Assembly (NCBI GenBank): GCA_021792755.1
Contig: JAJYUA010000006.1
Span: 1 to 64,000, forward strand
Direction: 5' to 3'
Length of the DNA stretch: 64,000 bases
Source: Pseudomonadota bacterium
GTDB taxonomy: Bacteria; Pseudomonadota; Gammaproteobacteria; Steroidobacterales; Steroidobacteraceae
A program made the position numbers and the translations under genes. Of the stretch, positions 48,164-56,657 are shown one piece after another. The notes below the pieces were generated by a model. That model searched no databases and was not told the DNA's origin. It saw only the letters and a program-made list of their open reading frames with translations. How positions within the stretch are numbered: position 1 is the stretch's first letter; the number at the start of each line of letters is the position of its first letter.

Positions 48164-51004
48164 TCAGCGCAGCAGCACGGTTAGGCCGCCGTGGCGTGCG
48201 ACGCCACAGTGCGCACCGGCGCCAGGACGGGAACCAACACCGGCACACGTGCCGTGCGCGAGCGCCGCGGTGCCGTAGAGAGTCGCGTATTGCCGGACCC
48301 CCCAGGACGGCGGCGTGACAGCGAAGATCGCCGTGGCGGCCTGATCAGGCGCGACACTGTGGTGCACGTCATCGAGCGGCGCCACGCGCCAGCCGCCGGG
48401 GGCCTCGAGGCTGAAGGTGACGTTGTGCAGCGTCTCGCTGCCGCCGGCGCCGAGCGACACGCGAACCACGGAGCCGGACCCCGGTGCAAAGGCGCTCGGC
48501 GCAGAGACCGTCACCCGCCGGCCACCGACTGCGTCCTTCATCGTGTAGCGAGCGGTGAGCGGCAGATCCGCGCGAGCCGAGGAATCTCCGACGTAGACGC
48601 GATAGATGCCCGCAGTCTCGGTCCAGCCCTTGTGATGCCACCACCATTCCTCACGCGGCGTGATCGTGAAGCGCAGCCGCTTCGATTGGCCGGGCGACAA
48701 CGTGACGCGCTGAAAGCCCACGAGTTCGCGCGGCGGCTCCCCGCTCGCGGTCGGCTTGCCGAGGTAGAGCTGGGCGACGTCGGTGCCTGTCACCCGCCCG
48801 ACATTGATCACGCGCGCGCTGACTTCGACCGGGGTGACGCCGTTGACGGAGCTGCGGCTCAGACGCAGGTCGCTGTATCGGAAGCGTGCATAGGACAGCC
48901 CGAAGCCGAACGGGAACAATGGCTTGATGTGCTTCGCCTCGTACCAGCGATAGCCGACCAGAACCCCTTCCGAGTAATGAACCTTGCCATTGACGCCGGG
49001 GAAACGGGCGCGGCTCGCAGCCGGCACGTTGGCCAGACGCTGCGGGAAGGTTACCGGGAGGTGGCCGCCCGGATCGACCTTGCCGAAAAGCAGGTTGGCG
49101 AGCGCCGTACCGTTGGTCTGTCCGGGGTACCACGTGTCGAGGACGGCGGGTACCTGCTGCAACCACGGCATGACAATCGGCGCGCCGGCCTGCACGACGA
49201 CCACAGTGTGCGCATTGGCTTTCGCGACTGCGCTGATCAATGCGTTCTGCGCCGAGGGCAGGCGCAGATCGGGCCGGTCGGCGCCCTCGGACTCGGTATT
49301 ATCGGCCACCACGACGACGGCGATCTGCGCCGATTGTGCCGCCTTCACGGCCCGCGCGATCGCGGCACTCACGATCGAGGGTGTCGCCCAGGTAAGTGTG
49401 TCGCCCGGGGCGTAGCCGCTCACCGTGAGCGCATAGGTGCGGCCCTTGGTGAGCTGCGCGGCGGCCGAGTAGGTCGCCACCGGAGGCGTGCCGGGATTGT
49501 TGATCAGGGTTGTGCCGTCAAGGGCGAGGCTCGCGAGGCGGTAGCAGCCGCAGCCGTTCGTGAGGCCGATGATGTAGGTGCCGGATTGAGGCGCTGTCAA
49601 GGTCTCGGCATACACTGCGCCCGCATTCTTGCCGGCGTGCGCAGCTGACAGATCCGTGGCGGGAATCGGCGTCAGCTGTGCGTTGCTCGGCAGACCCTGG
49701 GCATAGCGGATACGGCTCTTGCCGGCAATCGCCTCGATGCCCGCAAGGGGCGTCACCGTCGCAGAGGGTATGACGTGGGCGCTGCCGCCACCGGCGTACG
49801 TCGGTTCCGCGGCCGCTGCCGGACCGATCAGCACGAGCCGCTGCGCGGTCGACAGGGGCAGCAGATGGGCACTGTTCTTGAGCAGCACGGCGCCGGCTTC
49901 GGCCACCTGGGTGGAGATCGCCCGGTGTGCGGCCGTCGTCGCGAGCGCGCGCGTCGTGGCCGGTCGCGGATGATCGAAGAAATCGAACCGGAACATCTGG
50001 TAGAGAATGGGCTCGACCATCGTGTTCAGCCGCGCCGCGGAGACGACGCCCTTGCGCAGCGCTTGCCGCAGCGCAGCACCAAAGAAGCGGTTGCCGGGCT
50101 CTTCGATATTGGCGCCGGCCTTGGCCGCCGAGACGTCGTGAATGCCAGTCCAATCCGAGGTGACGAAGCCGTTGAAATTCCACTCCTCCCGCAGCACGTC
50201 GGTGAGCAGATACTGATCCTGGCAGCTGTAGTGGCCGTTCACCGTCGCATAGGAGCACATGATCGAGCCGACGGCCGCCCTGCGCACGGCAGCGCGGAAT
50301 GCCGGCATATAGATCTCGTGCAGCGCGCGCTCGGAGACGAGGACGTCGTCCTGCGGCGTATTGCGGTTCGTTTCCTGGTTGTAGGCGTCGAAGTGCTTGA
50401 CCTGTGCAATGGTTCCACGGCTTTGAATGCCGCGTATCTCAGGGACAACGAGCTGTGCCGCCAGGTAGGGATCTTCCGAGAGACTCTCGAACTCACGGCC
50501 CCAGCGCGGATCGCGGTCGATGTTGACGGTGGGGCCAAGATCGACCGCAGAGCCCTTCGCGGCCTGCTCAGCGCCGATCACCCGTCCGTACCGATAAGCC
50601 AGCCGGCGCGAGAACGTCGCCGCCAGTGCCGCGCCGGAGGGCAGAGCCGTTACGCCAGTCATTCCGTCGCCGACGCCGTTCGGCCCGTCCTCCAGGCCGA
50701 GCGAGGGCATGCACAGTGCCGTGTTCTGCGGGACGTCGCCCACATAGGGATGCGTGCCATGACCTTCAACCACGGCGATCTCATCGCCTGGGGTCATCTT
50801 GCGCATGATCATCGCCACGCGCCGCGCGATCGACACGTGCGAATCGATCCACGGACAGTTCGCGACATGGCCGGCACGCCCCCCGGGCGGGCGGCTCGGT
50901 GCGGCGCTCTTCGAGCCGCCGGCGCTCAGCCCAAGCGCCGCAACGCCGATGCAGGCGACCAGGGCGGAAGGGGCTGCGCGGGACATTTTTCCGCTGACGG
51001 GCAA
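48164..51004 (-). CDS. GH3 beta-glucosidase-type glycoside hydrolase
   Basis: About 946 residues from TTG 51004 (AGGTG upstream) or 940 from ATG 50986; both give an export signal (SALVACIGVAALGLSAGG). The GH3 barrel comes first (VVEGHGTHPYVGDVPQ, LGLEDGPNGVG, IDRDPRWGREFESLSEDPYL, QVKHFDAYNQE), with nucleophile Asp in GFVTSDWTG. The C-terminal domain has AEAGAVLLKNSAHLLPL, and a PA14-like insert (AVYAETLTAPQSGTYIIGL) interrupts it. An Fn3-like domain (VINVGRVTGTDVAQLYLGKP) follows, and last an NPCBM-associated type domain (NVTFSLEAPGGWRV). The likely role is beta-glucosidase or beta-xylosidase action on oligosaccharides. A LacI-type operator upstream links it to the uronate locus. Confidence 0.9.
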   Translation of the reverse strand: MPVSGKMSRAAPSALVACIGVAALGLSAGGSKSAAPSRPPGGRAGHVANCPWIDSHVSIARRVAMIMRKMTPGDEIAVVEGHGTHPYVGDVPQNTALCMPSLGLEDGPNGVGDGMTGVTALPSGAALAATFSRRLAYRYGRVIGAEQAAKGSAVDLGPTVNIDRDPRWGREFESLSEDPYLAAQLVVPEIRGIQSRGTIAQVKHFDAYNQETNRNTPQDDVLVSERALHEIYMPAFRAAVRRAAVGSIMCSYATVNGHYSCQDQYLLTDVLREEWNFNGFVTSDWTGIHDVSAAKAGANIEEPGNRFFGAALRQALRKGVVSAARLNTMVEPILYQMFRFDFFDHPRPATTRALATTAAHRAISTQVAEAGAVLLKNSAHLLPLSTAQRLVLIGPAAAAEPTYAGGGSAHVIPSATVTPLAGIEAIAGKSRIRYAQGLPSNAQLTPIPATDLSAAHAGKNAGAVYAETLTAPQSGTYIIGLTNGCGCYRLASLALDGTTLINNPGTPPVATYSAAAQLTKGRTYALTVSGYAPGDTLTWATPSIVSAAIARAVKAAQSAQIAVVVVADNTESEGADRPDLRLPSAQNALISAVAKANAHTVVVVQAGAPIVMPWLQQVPAVLDTWYPGQTNGTALANLLFGKVDPGGHLPVTFPQRLANVPAASRARFPGVNGKVHYSEGVLVGYRWYEAKHIKPLFPFGFGLSYARFRYSDLRLSRSSVNGVTPVEVSARVINVGRVTGTDVAQLYLGKPTASGEPPRELVGFQRVTLSPGQSKRLRFTITPREEWWWHHKGWTETAGIYRVYVGDSSARADLPLTARYTMKDAVGGRRVTVSAPSAFAPGSGSVVRVSLGAGGSETLHNVTFSLEAPGGWRVAPLDDVHHSVAPDQAATAIFAVTPPSWGVRQYATLYGTAALAHGTCAGVGSRPGAGAHCGVARHGGLTVLLR

Positions 51005-51370
51005 CTGAGCACCTTTGGCGGCAAGATCCCCAGGAGCCGTGCGGCCCGCGTGAGTGCCGTCGGTGGAACGGGTTCCGGAGGATGGCCGATGAGAGCGCTA
51101 TCATAGCCGATAAATCAGGGCACGGCACTCGAGAGCCCGGCCCGGATGGATCTGCGCCTCAACCGGCGATGTCCTCATCCGGGCCGACCCGATCGCAACC
51201 CCTGGAGCCGGGCGGCACCGCCTCGGCGGCCGGGTGCCTGCGGCTTGCGCGGCCGGGACCAGCCGTCCGTGCTCTGGGCCATCCAAGATATGAATACGTT
51301 CGCCGTGCATTGTCGTGTCGGTAGCGCCCTCACGGCAGGATCATCATATCAATCAGGGGAAACGAGGAAG
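51005..51370. other. regulatory region between GH3 and the metal island
   Basis: About 365 bases containing the LacI-type operator at 51090-51103 and, by position, the GH3 promoter. Frames here have no motif content apart from the regulator fragment that begins at 51371. Confidence 0.45.
51090..51103 (-). promoter_or_regulatory. LacI-type operator upstream of the GH3 gene
   Basis: TGAGAGCGCTATCA; read on the minus strand it is TGATAGCGCTCTCA and matches the site at 39337-39350 in 12 of 14 positions. It lies about 90 bases before the GH3 start, a usual operator position. Confidence 0.6.
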
Positions 51371-51490
51371 ATGAGCGAAAAAACCGCCGCCTGTCTGAAG
51401 CGTGGATTGGAACAGAACGGAGTCGTTGCCGATCTGGCGGACAGCGGGGAAGATGGCTATCACCTGGCCGAGGCGAGAGGTCCTGGCTGA
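51371..51490 (+). pseudogene. fragment of a CusR/CopR-type response regulator
   Basis: The 39-codon frame reads MSEKTAACLKRGLEQNGVVA then DLADSGEDGYHLAEARGPG and stops. The pattern EDE-x-KT-x-x-YL-x-x-GL, then GFVVDLA-x-x-GEDG-x-HLA is the start of copper-responsive OmpR-type regulators; here the first part has become RKMSEKT. The phosphoacceptor and output domain are missing. GAGGA lies just upstream. It borders the copper ATPase gene, so it is probably the remains of its regulator. Confidence 0.6.
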
Positions 51491-51540
51491 TTCAAAAAAG
51501 GTCAGGCGCGACGAGGAACTCGCCGGTCACCGAGCCCCGG

Positions 51541-53994
51541 TTACAGGCGAACGAGTCGCAGCCGCAGCGCATTGCCGATCACCGACACCGAGCTCAGGCT
51601 CATGGCGGCGGCGGCGATCATCGGGCTCAAAAGCAGTCCGAAAACCGGATACAGCGCGCCGGCGGCGATCGGGATGCCGATCACGTTGTAGAGGAAGGCG
51701 AGGAGGAGATTCTGGCGGATGTTGCGCATGGTGGCGCGGCTGAGCGCGAGGGCCCGCACGATGCCTGTAAGGTCGCCCTTGACGAGGGTGACGCCGGCGC
51801 TCTGCATGGCCACATCGGTTCCCGTCCCCATCGCAATGCCGACCTCGGCTGCGGCGAGGGCCGGTGCGTCGTTCACGCCGTCGCCCGCCATCGCGACCGC
51901 TCGTCCCTCGGCGCGCAGCCGCTGCACGATGGCATTCTTGTGATCCGGCAGCACCTGCGCCTCGATGTCAGTGATCCCGAGCCGGCGCGCGACGGCTTCA
52001 GCCGTGGCGCGATGATCACCCGTGACCATCACGATCCGGATGCCCTCGTGCCTGAGCGCCTCGAGCGCACCGGGCGTGCTCGGCTTCACCGGATCGGCGA
52101 CGGCGACGACGCCCGCGGCTCGCCCGTCGATCGCCACGAACATCACGGTCGCCCCGTCGCTTCGCAGACGTTCCGCCTGGGCTTCGAGACCCGCGTGGGG
52201 AATTGCGAGAGAATCGAGCAGCTCGGCGTTGCCCACGGCGACTGCGCGTCCGTTTACGGTCCCGATGACGCCCTTGCCGGTTTGCGAGCGAAAATCGCTC
52301 ACGCTTTGCACTGCAAGGCCGCGTTCGCTCGCCGATGCGGCAACGGCGGCGGCCAGGGGATGCTCGCTCGAGCGCTCGAGGCTCGCCGCGTAGCCGAGCA
52401 CCGCTGCCTCATCGTAGCCTTCCCCCGCCACGACGGCGACCACGCGCGGCTTGCCCTCGGTCAAGGTGCCGGTCTTGTCGACGACGAGCGTGTCGATCTT
52501 CTCGAATCGCTCGAGAGCCTCGGCGTTCTTGATCAGCACGCCCGCCGTGGCGCCCTTGCCGATACCGACCATCACGGACATGGGAGTGGCGAGCCCAAGC
52601 GCGCAGGGGCAGGCAATGATGAGCACGGACACCGCCGCAACCAGCGCGTAGGCGATCTGAGGCGGCGGGCCAAGCAGCATCCACACGAGGAATGCGGCAA
52701 GGGCAACCGCGATGACGGCCGGCACAAACCAGGACGAGGCGAGATCGGCGAGTCGCTGGATGGGAGCACGGCTGCGCTGCGCTTGCGCTACCATCTGCAC
52801 GATTCGAGCGAGCATCGTGTCCGAGCCGACGCGCTCGGCGCGCATGATCAGCGCGCCGGTGGCGTTGATCGTGCCGCCGATGACCTTGGCCGCCGCGACT
52901 TTGGCCACCGGGATGGACTCCCCGGTGACCATCGATTCATCGACGGCGCTCGAGCCCTCGAGCACCACTCCGTCCACCGGAACGGCTTCGCCGGGCCGTA
53001 CCCGCAATCGGTCTCCGACGCGCACCGCCTCGAGGGGAATCTCCTCATCGATGCCTGCATCTTGGATGCGGCGGGCGAATTTCGGCGCGAGATTCAGCAG
53101 CGCGCGAATGGCGCCGCCGGTCGCCTCGCGCGCGCGCAGCTCGAGCACCTGTCCCAGAAGCACGAGCACCGTGATGACCGCGGCGGCTTCGAAGTACACG
53201 GGAATGAGACCGTCGGCGCCGCGTAGCTCTCGCGGGAAAAGACCCGGTGCGAGCAGCGCCACGAGGCTGTAGAGATACGCGGCGCTCACCCCGAGAGCGA
53301 TGAGGCTGAACATGTTGAGCGAGCGGCGGCGCACGGAGTCCCACCCGCGCCGAAGCAGCGGCCATCCGCACCAGATGACGACGGGGGTCCCGAGCGCAAA
53401 CTGAATCCACAGGGAAAGCACCGGTGCAACCACCCGATGCACCGCGAGCGCGTGGATCTCGGTGGTCATGTCGAGCAAGACCACCGGAGCGGCGAGTGCC
53501 GCACCGACCCAGAACCGCCGCGTCATGTCGCGCAGCTCAAGGCTTTGACCCGCCTCACGAGCCGGCTGCACTCGCTCCAGCGTCATCCCGCAGAGCGGGC
53601 AGTGCCCCGGCTCGCCTCGACGAATCTGCGGATGCATCGGACAGGTGTAGATCGCTGCGATCGGCGGTTCGGCGGCAAGGGCCGGCGAGCTCGCCGGTGC
53701 AGGGCCGCCGTCCTCGTGCCTCGGCTCATGCACGGGCTCGGCTCCCGTCTTGGGGTGATCGGTTACATACCGCTCGGGCGTGGCGCGGAATTTGTCAAGA
53801 CAGCCGCTCGAGCAGAAGAAATAGGACCGTCCCCCATGCGCCCAGTGGTGACGGGAGTGCGGCGAGACTCGCATCCCGCATACCGGATCCGTCGTATCGC
53901 GCTGAGGTGTCTCCGCGAGGAGTTTACCGGAGTCCGTCTGGCTTGCCGTCGAAGGCGTTTTTTCGCCTCGTCCGTGGGTGTGATTCGAATTCAT
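51541..53994 (-). CDS. Cu(I)-translocating P1B-type ATPase with YHS domain
   Basis: An 817-residue pump that exports Cu(I), possibly Ag(I), across the inner membrane. The N-terminus has a His-rich start, a YHS domain (DPVCGMRVSP and FFCSSGCLDKFRATPERY, residues 36-77) and a heavy-metal-binding domain (YTCPMHPQIRRGEPGHCPLC, then GMTLE). The ATPase core has TGES in the actuator domain, the CPC metal motif (IIACPCALG), the phosphorylated Asp in DKTGTLTEGK, HP in SEHPLA and GDGVNDAPAL. Helix 7 carries YN and helix 8 MSLSS, the Cu(I) type signature. It starts at ATG 53994 with AGGTAGGA upstream. An uncharacterised frame ends in the overlapping TGA. Confidence 0.93.
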   Translation of the reverse strand: MNSNHTHGRGEKTPSTASQTDSGKLLAETPQRDTTDPVCGMRVSPHSRHHWAHGGRSYFFCSSGCLDKFRATPERYVTDHPKTGAEPVHEPRHEDGGPAPASSPALAAEPPIAAIYTCPMHPQIRRGEPGHCPLCGMTLERVQPAREAGQSLELRDMTRRFWVGAALAAPVVLLDMTTEIHALAVHRVVAPVLSLWIQFALGTPVVIWCGWPLLRRGWDSVRRRSLNMFSLIALGVSAAYLYSLVALLAPGLFPRELRGADGLIPVYFEAAAVITVLVLLGQVLELRAREATGGAIRALLNLAPKFARRIQDAGIDEEIPLEAVRVGDRLRVRPGEAVPVDGVVLEGSSAVDESMVTGESIPVAKVAAAKVIGGTINATGALIMRAERVGSDTMLARIVQMVAQAQRSRAPIQRLADLASSWFVPAVIAVALAAFLVWMLLGPPPQIAYALVAAVSVLIIACPCALGLATPMSVMVGIGKGATAGVLIKNAEALERFEKIDTLVVDKTGTLTEGKPRVVAVVAGEGYDEAAVLGYAASLERSSEHPLAAAVAASASERGLAVQSVSDFRSQTGKGVIGTVNGRAVAVGNAELLDSLAIPHAGLEAQAERLRSDGATVMFVAIDGRAAGVVAVADPVKPSTPGALEALRHEGIRIVMVTGDHRATAEAVARRLGITDIEAQVLPDHKNAIVQRLRAEGRAVAMAGDGVNDAPALAAAEVGIAMGTGTDVAMQSAGVTLVKGDLTGIVRALALSRATMRNIRQNLLLAFLYNVIGIPIAAGALYPVFGLLLSPMIAAAAMSLSSVSVIGNALRLRLVRL

Positions 53995-54581
53995 GGGTCG
54001 TTCCTACCTCTCAAGGTCCGCGAGTCGCAGCGCTCAGTCGGGCGATCGTCCTCGAAACGCTCTGCGCTCATCGCCGTGCAGCCCTGGTCCATCCGCCTCA
54101 TGCACGCGACAGCGGCTGCTGGCATCCGCAAGCTTGCGCCCGGCAGGGGCGAAGATTGCCGCGCTGTCGCCAATGCTTGCAACGGGAAGGGCTCGCGAGC
54201 GTCATTCGCCGTTGCCTCGAGCCGCTGCTGCACTCCCTGATTCGACCTCGGCGGCCGCATTCCCCATGCCGCATCCATCATCGACCGTGACCCGGAGTCA
54301 AGATTCGCCATGCTCGCCAGCGTCGCAACGGTGCCGTGAGCGTCCATCTGCGCAATTGTCCGGCCGCGTGCGCTGACTGGCGAGTCACCGGGCATGTTGA
54401 CCATTTCTGCAAGCGCTGCTCGTGCCAACTCGGTCCGAGGAGGTCAGAACGCAGTCTATCGGCCCGCCGCCGAATCGTATTGCCTTCGCAGAAAATGAGT
54501 CATGAGGACTTCTACGTAATGGATCCGAAGCGCTGCCGGAGCATACTTTTCGCCAACGGCCGGGGCTGGCGGGTGTCGCGC
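53995..54581. other. unresolved region between divergent metal genes
   Basis: The copper ATPase and the YHS gene diverge from here. A 145-codon minus-strand frame (53991-54428, TTG start or ATG 54404) ends in a TGA that overlaps the ATPase ATG by 4 bases, as coupled genes do, but its product (beginning MVNMPGDSPVSARG) matches no family recognised here. No operator of the CueR type was identified. Confidence 0.4.
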
Positions 54582-54932
54582 ATGAGTGGTCTGGTTTCGT
54601 TTTTGCTTTTTGGCGCACTGTTTTTTGTCATGATGCGCTTCGGCTGCGGAGCGCATGTCGGGCACGGCGGTCACGGTGGCAACTCCGCCCGGCACGGCGA
54701 CAAGAGCGATCAGGCGGCCGCCGCGTCCGCTCAGCACGCTCTCGATGCCGGCGTCGATCCCGTGTGCGGTATGAACGTGGAGCCGGGCACCGGCTACGCG
54801 AGCGTGTATCAAAATAGGACGATGCGCTTCTGCTCGCGGGACTGTCTCGATAAATTCGAAGCGCAGCCGCAGCGGTATCTCGGTGCCGCAGCGATGGGCG
54901 AGGGCATGCCGGGGTCGTCGAGCAAGAGGTGA
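54582..54932 (+). CDS. YHS-domain membrane protein
   Basis: From ATG 54582 the product has 116 residues: a membrane helix (SGLVSFLLFGALFFVMMRFG), a Gly/His stretch (CGAHVGHGGHGG), a linker and a C-terminal YHS domain (VDPVCGMNVEPGTGYASVY, FCSRDCLDKFEAQPQRYL) with the metal-binding cysteines. Earlier in-frame ATGs exist at 54495 and 54519, but the start chosen matches the family. Such proteins accompany copper and silver resistance genes and may hand metal to the ATPase, whose own YHS domain is similar. It is followed closely by the DUF5676 gene. Confidence 0.78.
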   Translation: MSGLVSFLLFGALFFVMMRFGCGAHVGHGGHGGNSARHGDKSDQAAAASAQHALDAGVDPVCGMNVEPGTGYASVYQNRTMRFCSRDCLDKFEAQPQRYLGAAAMGEGMPGSSSKR

Positions 54933-54937
54933 GCATC

Positions 54938-55204
54938 ATGAGGACGGGTATCTCTCTGAGAGCGGCCGGGATGGCAACGGGACTGTTTCTCGCCATCGCT
55001 TTCTCGCTGTGCGTGGCATTCGACCTTCTCCTACCGCGCCACGCGATGTATCACGCTTGGCTCGGGCTGGTGCCCGGATTCCATTGGCTGACTTGGCAGT
55101 CATTCTTCGTGGGTTTGATGGAGAGCTACGCCTACGGCTGGTTCATTGCGCTCATCTGGGTGCCGCTTTACAATGTGTTTTTGCTGGGCGGCCGCCAATC
55201 GTGA
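54938..55204 (+). CDS. DUF5676-family membrane protein
   Basis: An 88-residue protein from ATG 54938 (AGGTGAGC upstream) with two hydrophobic segments, MATGLFLAIAFSLCVAFDLL near the start and YGWFIALIWVPLYNVFLLGG at the end, joined by HAMYHAWLGLVPGFHWLTWQ. DUF5676 proteins are found in heavy-metal clusters, and their function is unknown. It overlaps the methyltransferase gene by 4 bases (GTGA). Confidence 0.78.
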   Translation: MRTGISLRAAGMATGLFLAIAFSLCVAFDLLLPRHAMYHAWLGLVPGFHWLTWQSFFVGLMESYAYGWFIALIWVPLYNVFLLGGRQS

Positions 55205-55848
55205 GCGTGCACATCGCACATTCGGGCGCGTGGGGCCTCGCGATCGTGATGATCGTGATCGCCTCCTGGGTCTTCTATCGATATTTCGCTCCCAAAGGGT
55301 GGCGCGAGTGGGCCGGCGCAGGCCTGGTTCAGGCGTTCATCATCGCCCTGTATGCGGAAATGTATGGCTTCCCGCTGACGATCTATCTTCTCGTGCGGTT
55401 CTTCCATCTCGACCGCAGCGGCTTGAACGCGAACTTGTGGTCGACGCTGCTCGGCATGGGCGATACGGGAATGATGATCTCCATGCTGATCGGGTATGTG
55501 CTGCTTTTTTTCGGCATTGGATTGTTCATCGGGGGATGGCGAGAGCTCTACCGGGCGCACCGGGAGGGCAGGCTCGCTACCGAGGGTCTGTACGGTCTGG
55601 TGCGCCACCCGCAGTACACCGGGCTTTTCGTGGCGCTCTTCGGGGAGGGCGTCGTTCATTGGCCGACCGTCTTTTCCGTGACACTCTTTCCGATCATCGT
55701 GCTCGCCTACATCCGGCTCGCACACCGGGAGGAGCGGGATATGATCGGGAAATTCGGCGACCGATACGAGCAATATCGGCGGCGCGTGCCCATGTTCTTC
55801 CCGGGACGTGGCGGTTGGCACCGGCTCATCGAGCAGAGCAGGCCTTGA
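55201..55848 (+). CDS. isoprenylcysteine carboxyl methyltransferase (ICMT)-family membrane protein
   Basis: GTG 55201 overlaps the previous stop and gives 215 residues with four to five membrane helices. The C-terminal part has the ICMT/PEMT signature, GLYGLVRHPQYTGLFVALFG, then a helix, then ERDMIGKFGDRYEQYRRRVP (the RHPxYxG and EE/ERxL-Y-x-Y-x-x-x-VP pattern). Bacterial members are SAM-dependent methyltransferases of mostly unknown substrate and often occur in metal-resistance cassettes. The frame extends upstream but without support. Confidence 0.83.
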   Translation: MSVHIAHSGAWGLAIVMIVIASWVFYRYFAPKGWREWAGAGLVQAFIIALYAEMYGFPLTIYLLVRFFHLDRSGLNANLWSTLLGMGDTGMMISMLIGYVLLFFGIGLFIGGWRELYRAHREGRLATEGLYGLVRHPQYTGLFVALFGEGVVHWPTVFSVTLFPIIVLAYIRLAHREERDMIGKFGDRYEQYRRRVPMFFPGRGGWHRLIEQSRP

Positions 55849-55891
55849 CCGGCCGATGGTATCCAGACATCACTCAAGCGAGGAGACTCAA

Positions 55892-56410
55892 GTGAAATCC
55901 AGACTCTCAATTGCATGGCCGGGCATCGTCATGGCGCTGGCGGCGATCGCGGCTGCGCACGCCGCGCCCCCGCCGCCCCGACCGGCGCCGGCTCGAGCAA
56001 GCCAATCGGCGCCGATGAGCGCAAGGCACCTCGGCGCGATGGAAGCTCGGATGAAGCTCATGCAGGAGCAGATGCGGCGTATCCGCGAGGCGAGCAGTCC
56101 GGCGCAGAGAGCGCAGCTGCTGCGCGAGCACATGCACACCATGATGGAGCAGATGCAGGCCATGCGCGCCATGGGCGGGCGGATGATGTCTGCAATGATG
56201 CGCCGGGGAAAGATGGGCGGTCCTGCAATGGGGCGCGCGATGATGGGCCGGCGCATGATGGGTGGCGGCAAGCGTGGCGCATCTGCTGCCGAGCAGCATC
56301 AGTGGATGCAGGAGCGTCTGGACATGATGCAAATGATGATGGAGCAGATGATGGACCAGATGCAGGCGATGCAGGGAACGAGCCTGGCAGGGAAGGCACC
56401 GCACCGGTAG
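55892..56410 (+). CDS. methionine-rich secreted protein, putative copper binder
   Basis: GTG 55892 follows GAGGAGA and starts a 172-residue product with a signal peptide (SIAWPGIVMALAAIAAAHAA). The mature part is a long helix-forming chain with more than thirty methionines in patterns such as MEARMKLMQEQM, MHTMMEQMQAMRAMGGRMM and MMQMMMEQMMDQMQAMQG, with a basic GGPAMGRAMMGRRMMGGGK middle. Met clusters in periplasmic proteins bind Cu(I) or Ag(I), as in CusF, CopC or PcoE-like proteins, though no homology to those is visible. Position between the YHS cassette and CusCBA supports a copper-buffer role, which is inferred. Confidence 0.75.
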   Translation: MKSRLSIAWPGIVMALAAIAAAHAAPPPPRPAPARASQSAPMSARHLGAMEARMKLMQEQMRRIREASSPAQRAQLLREHMHTMMEQMQAMRAMGGRMMSAMMRRGKMGGPAMGRAMMGRRMMGGGKRGASAAEQHQWMQERLDMMQMMMEQMMDQMQAMQGTSLAGKAPHR

Positions 56411-56657
56411 ACCATCCTCAGGAGAGCGGTGATCCACGGTGCGCCCTTGCCCGCGACAATGACCCTCGGCGGTAACAGGCGTGAGGTCCCACGGCAGAAC
56501 CACATCGCGTACACCTCGGTTCAGGGCCCGAGGTGGATGCACCCGTGGGACGTCCGTCGTTGCCGTCTTGTCGCGAGTCGTGTGGGCCACCTGCGCGCAA
56601 TCCCCGGACATTTCCGCGGTGGCGTTGCAGTCCGAAAGGCGTTAGCATGCTAGGCGC

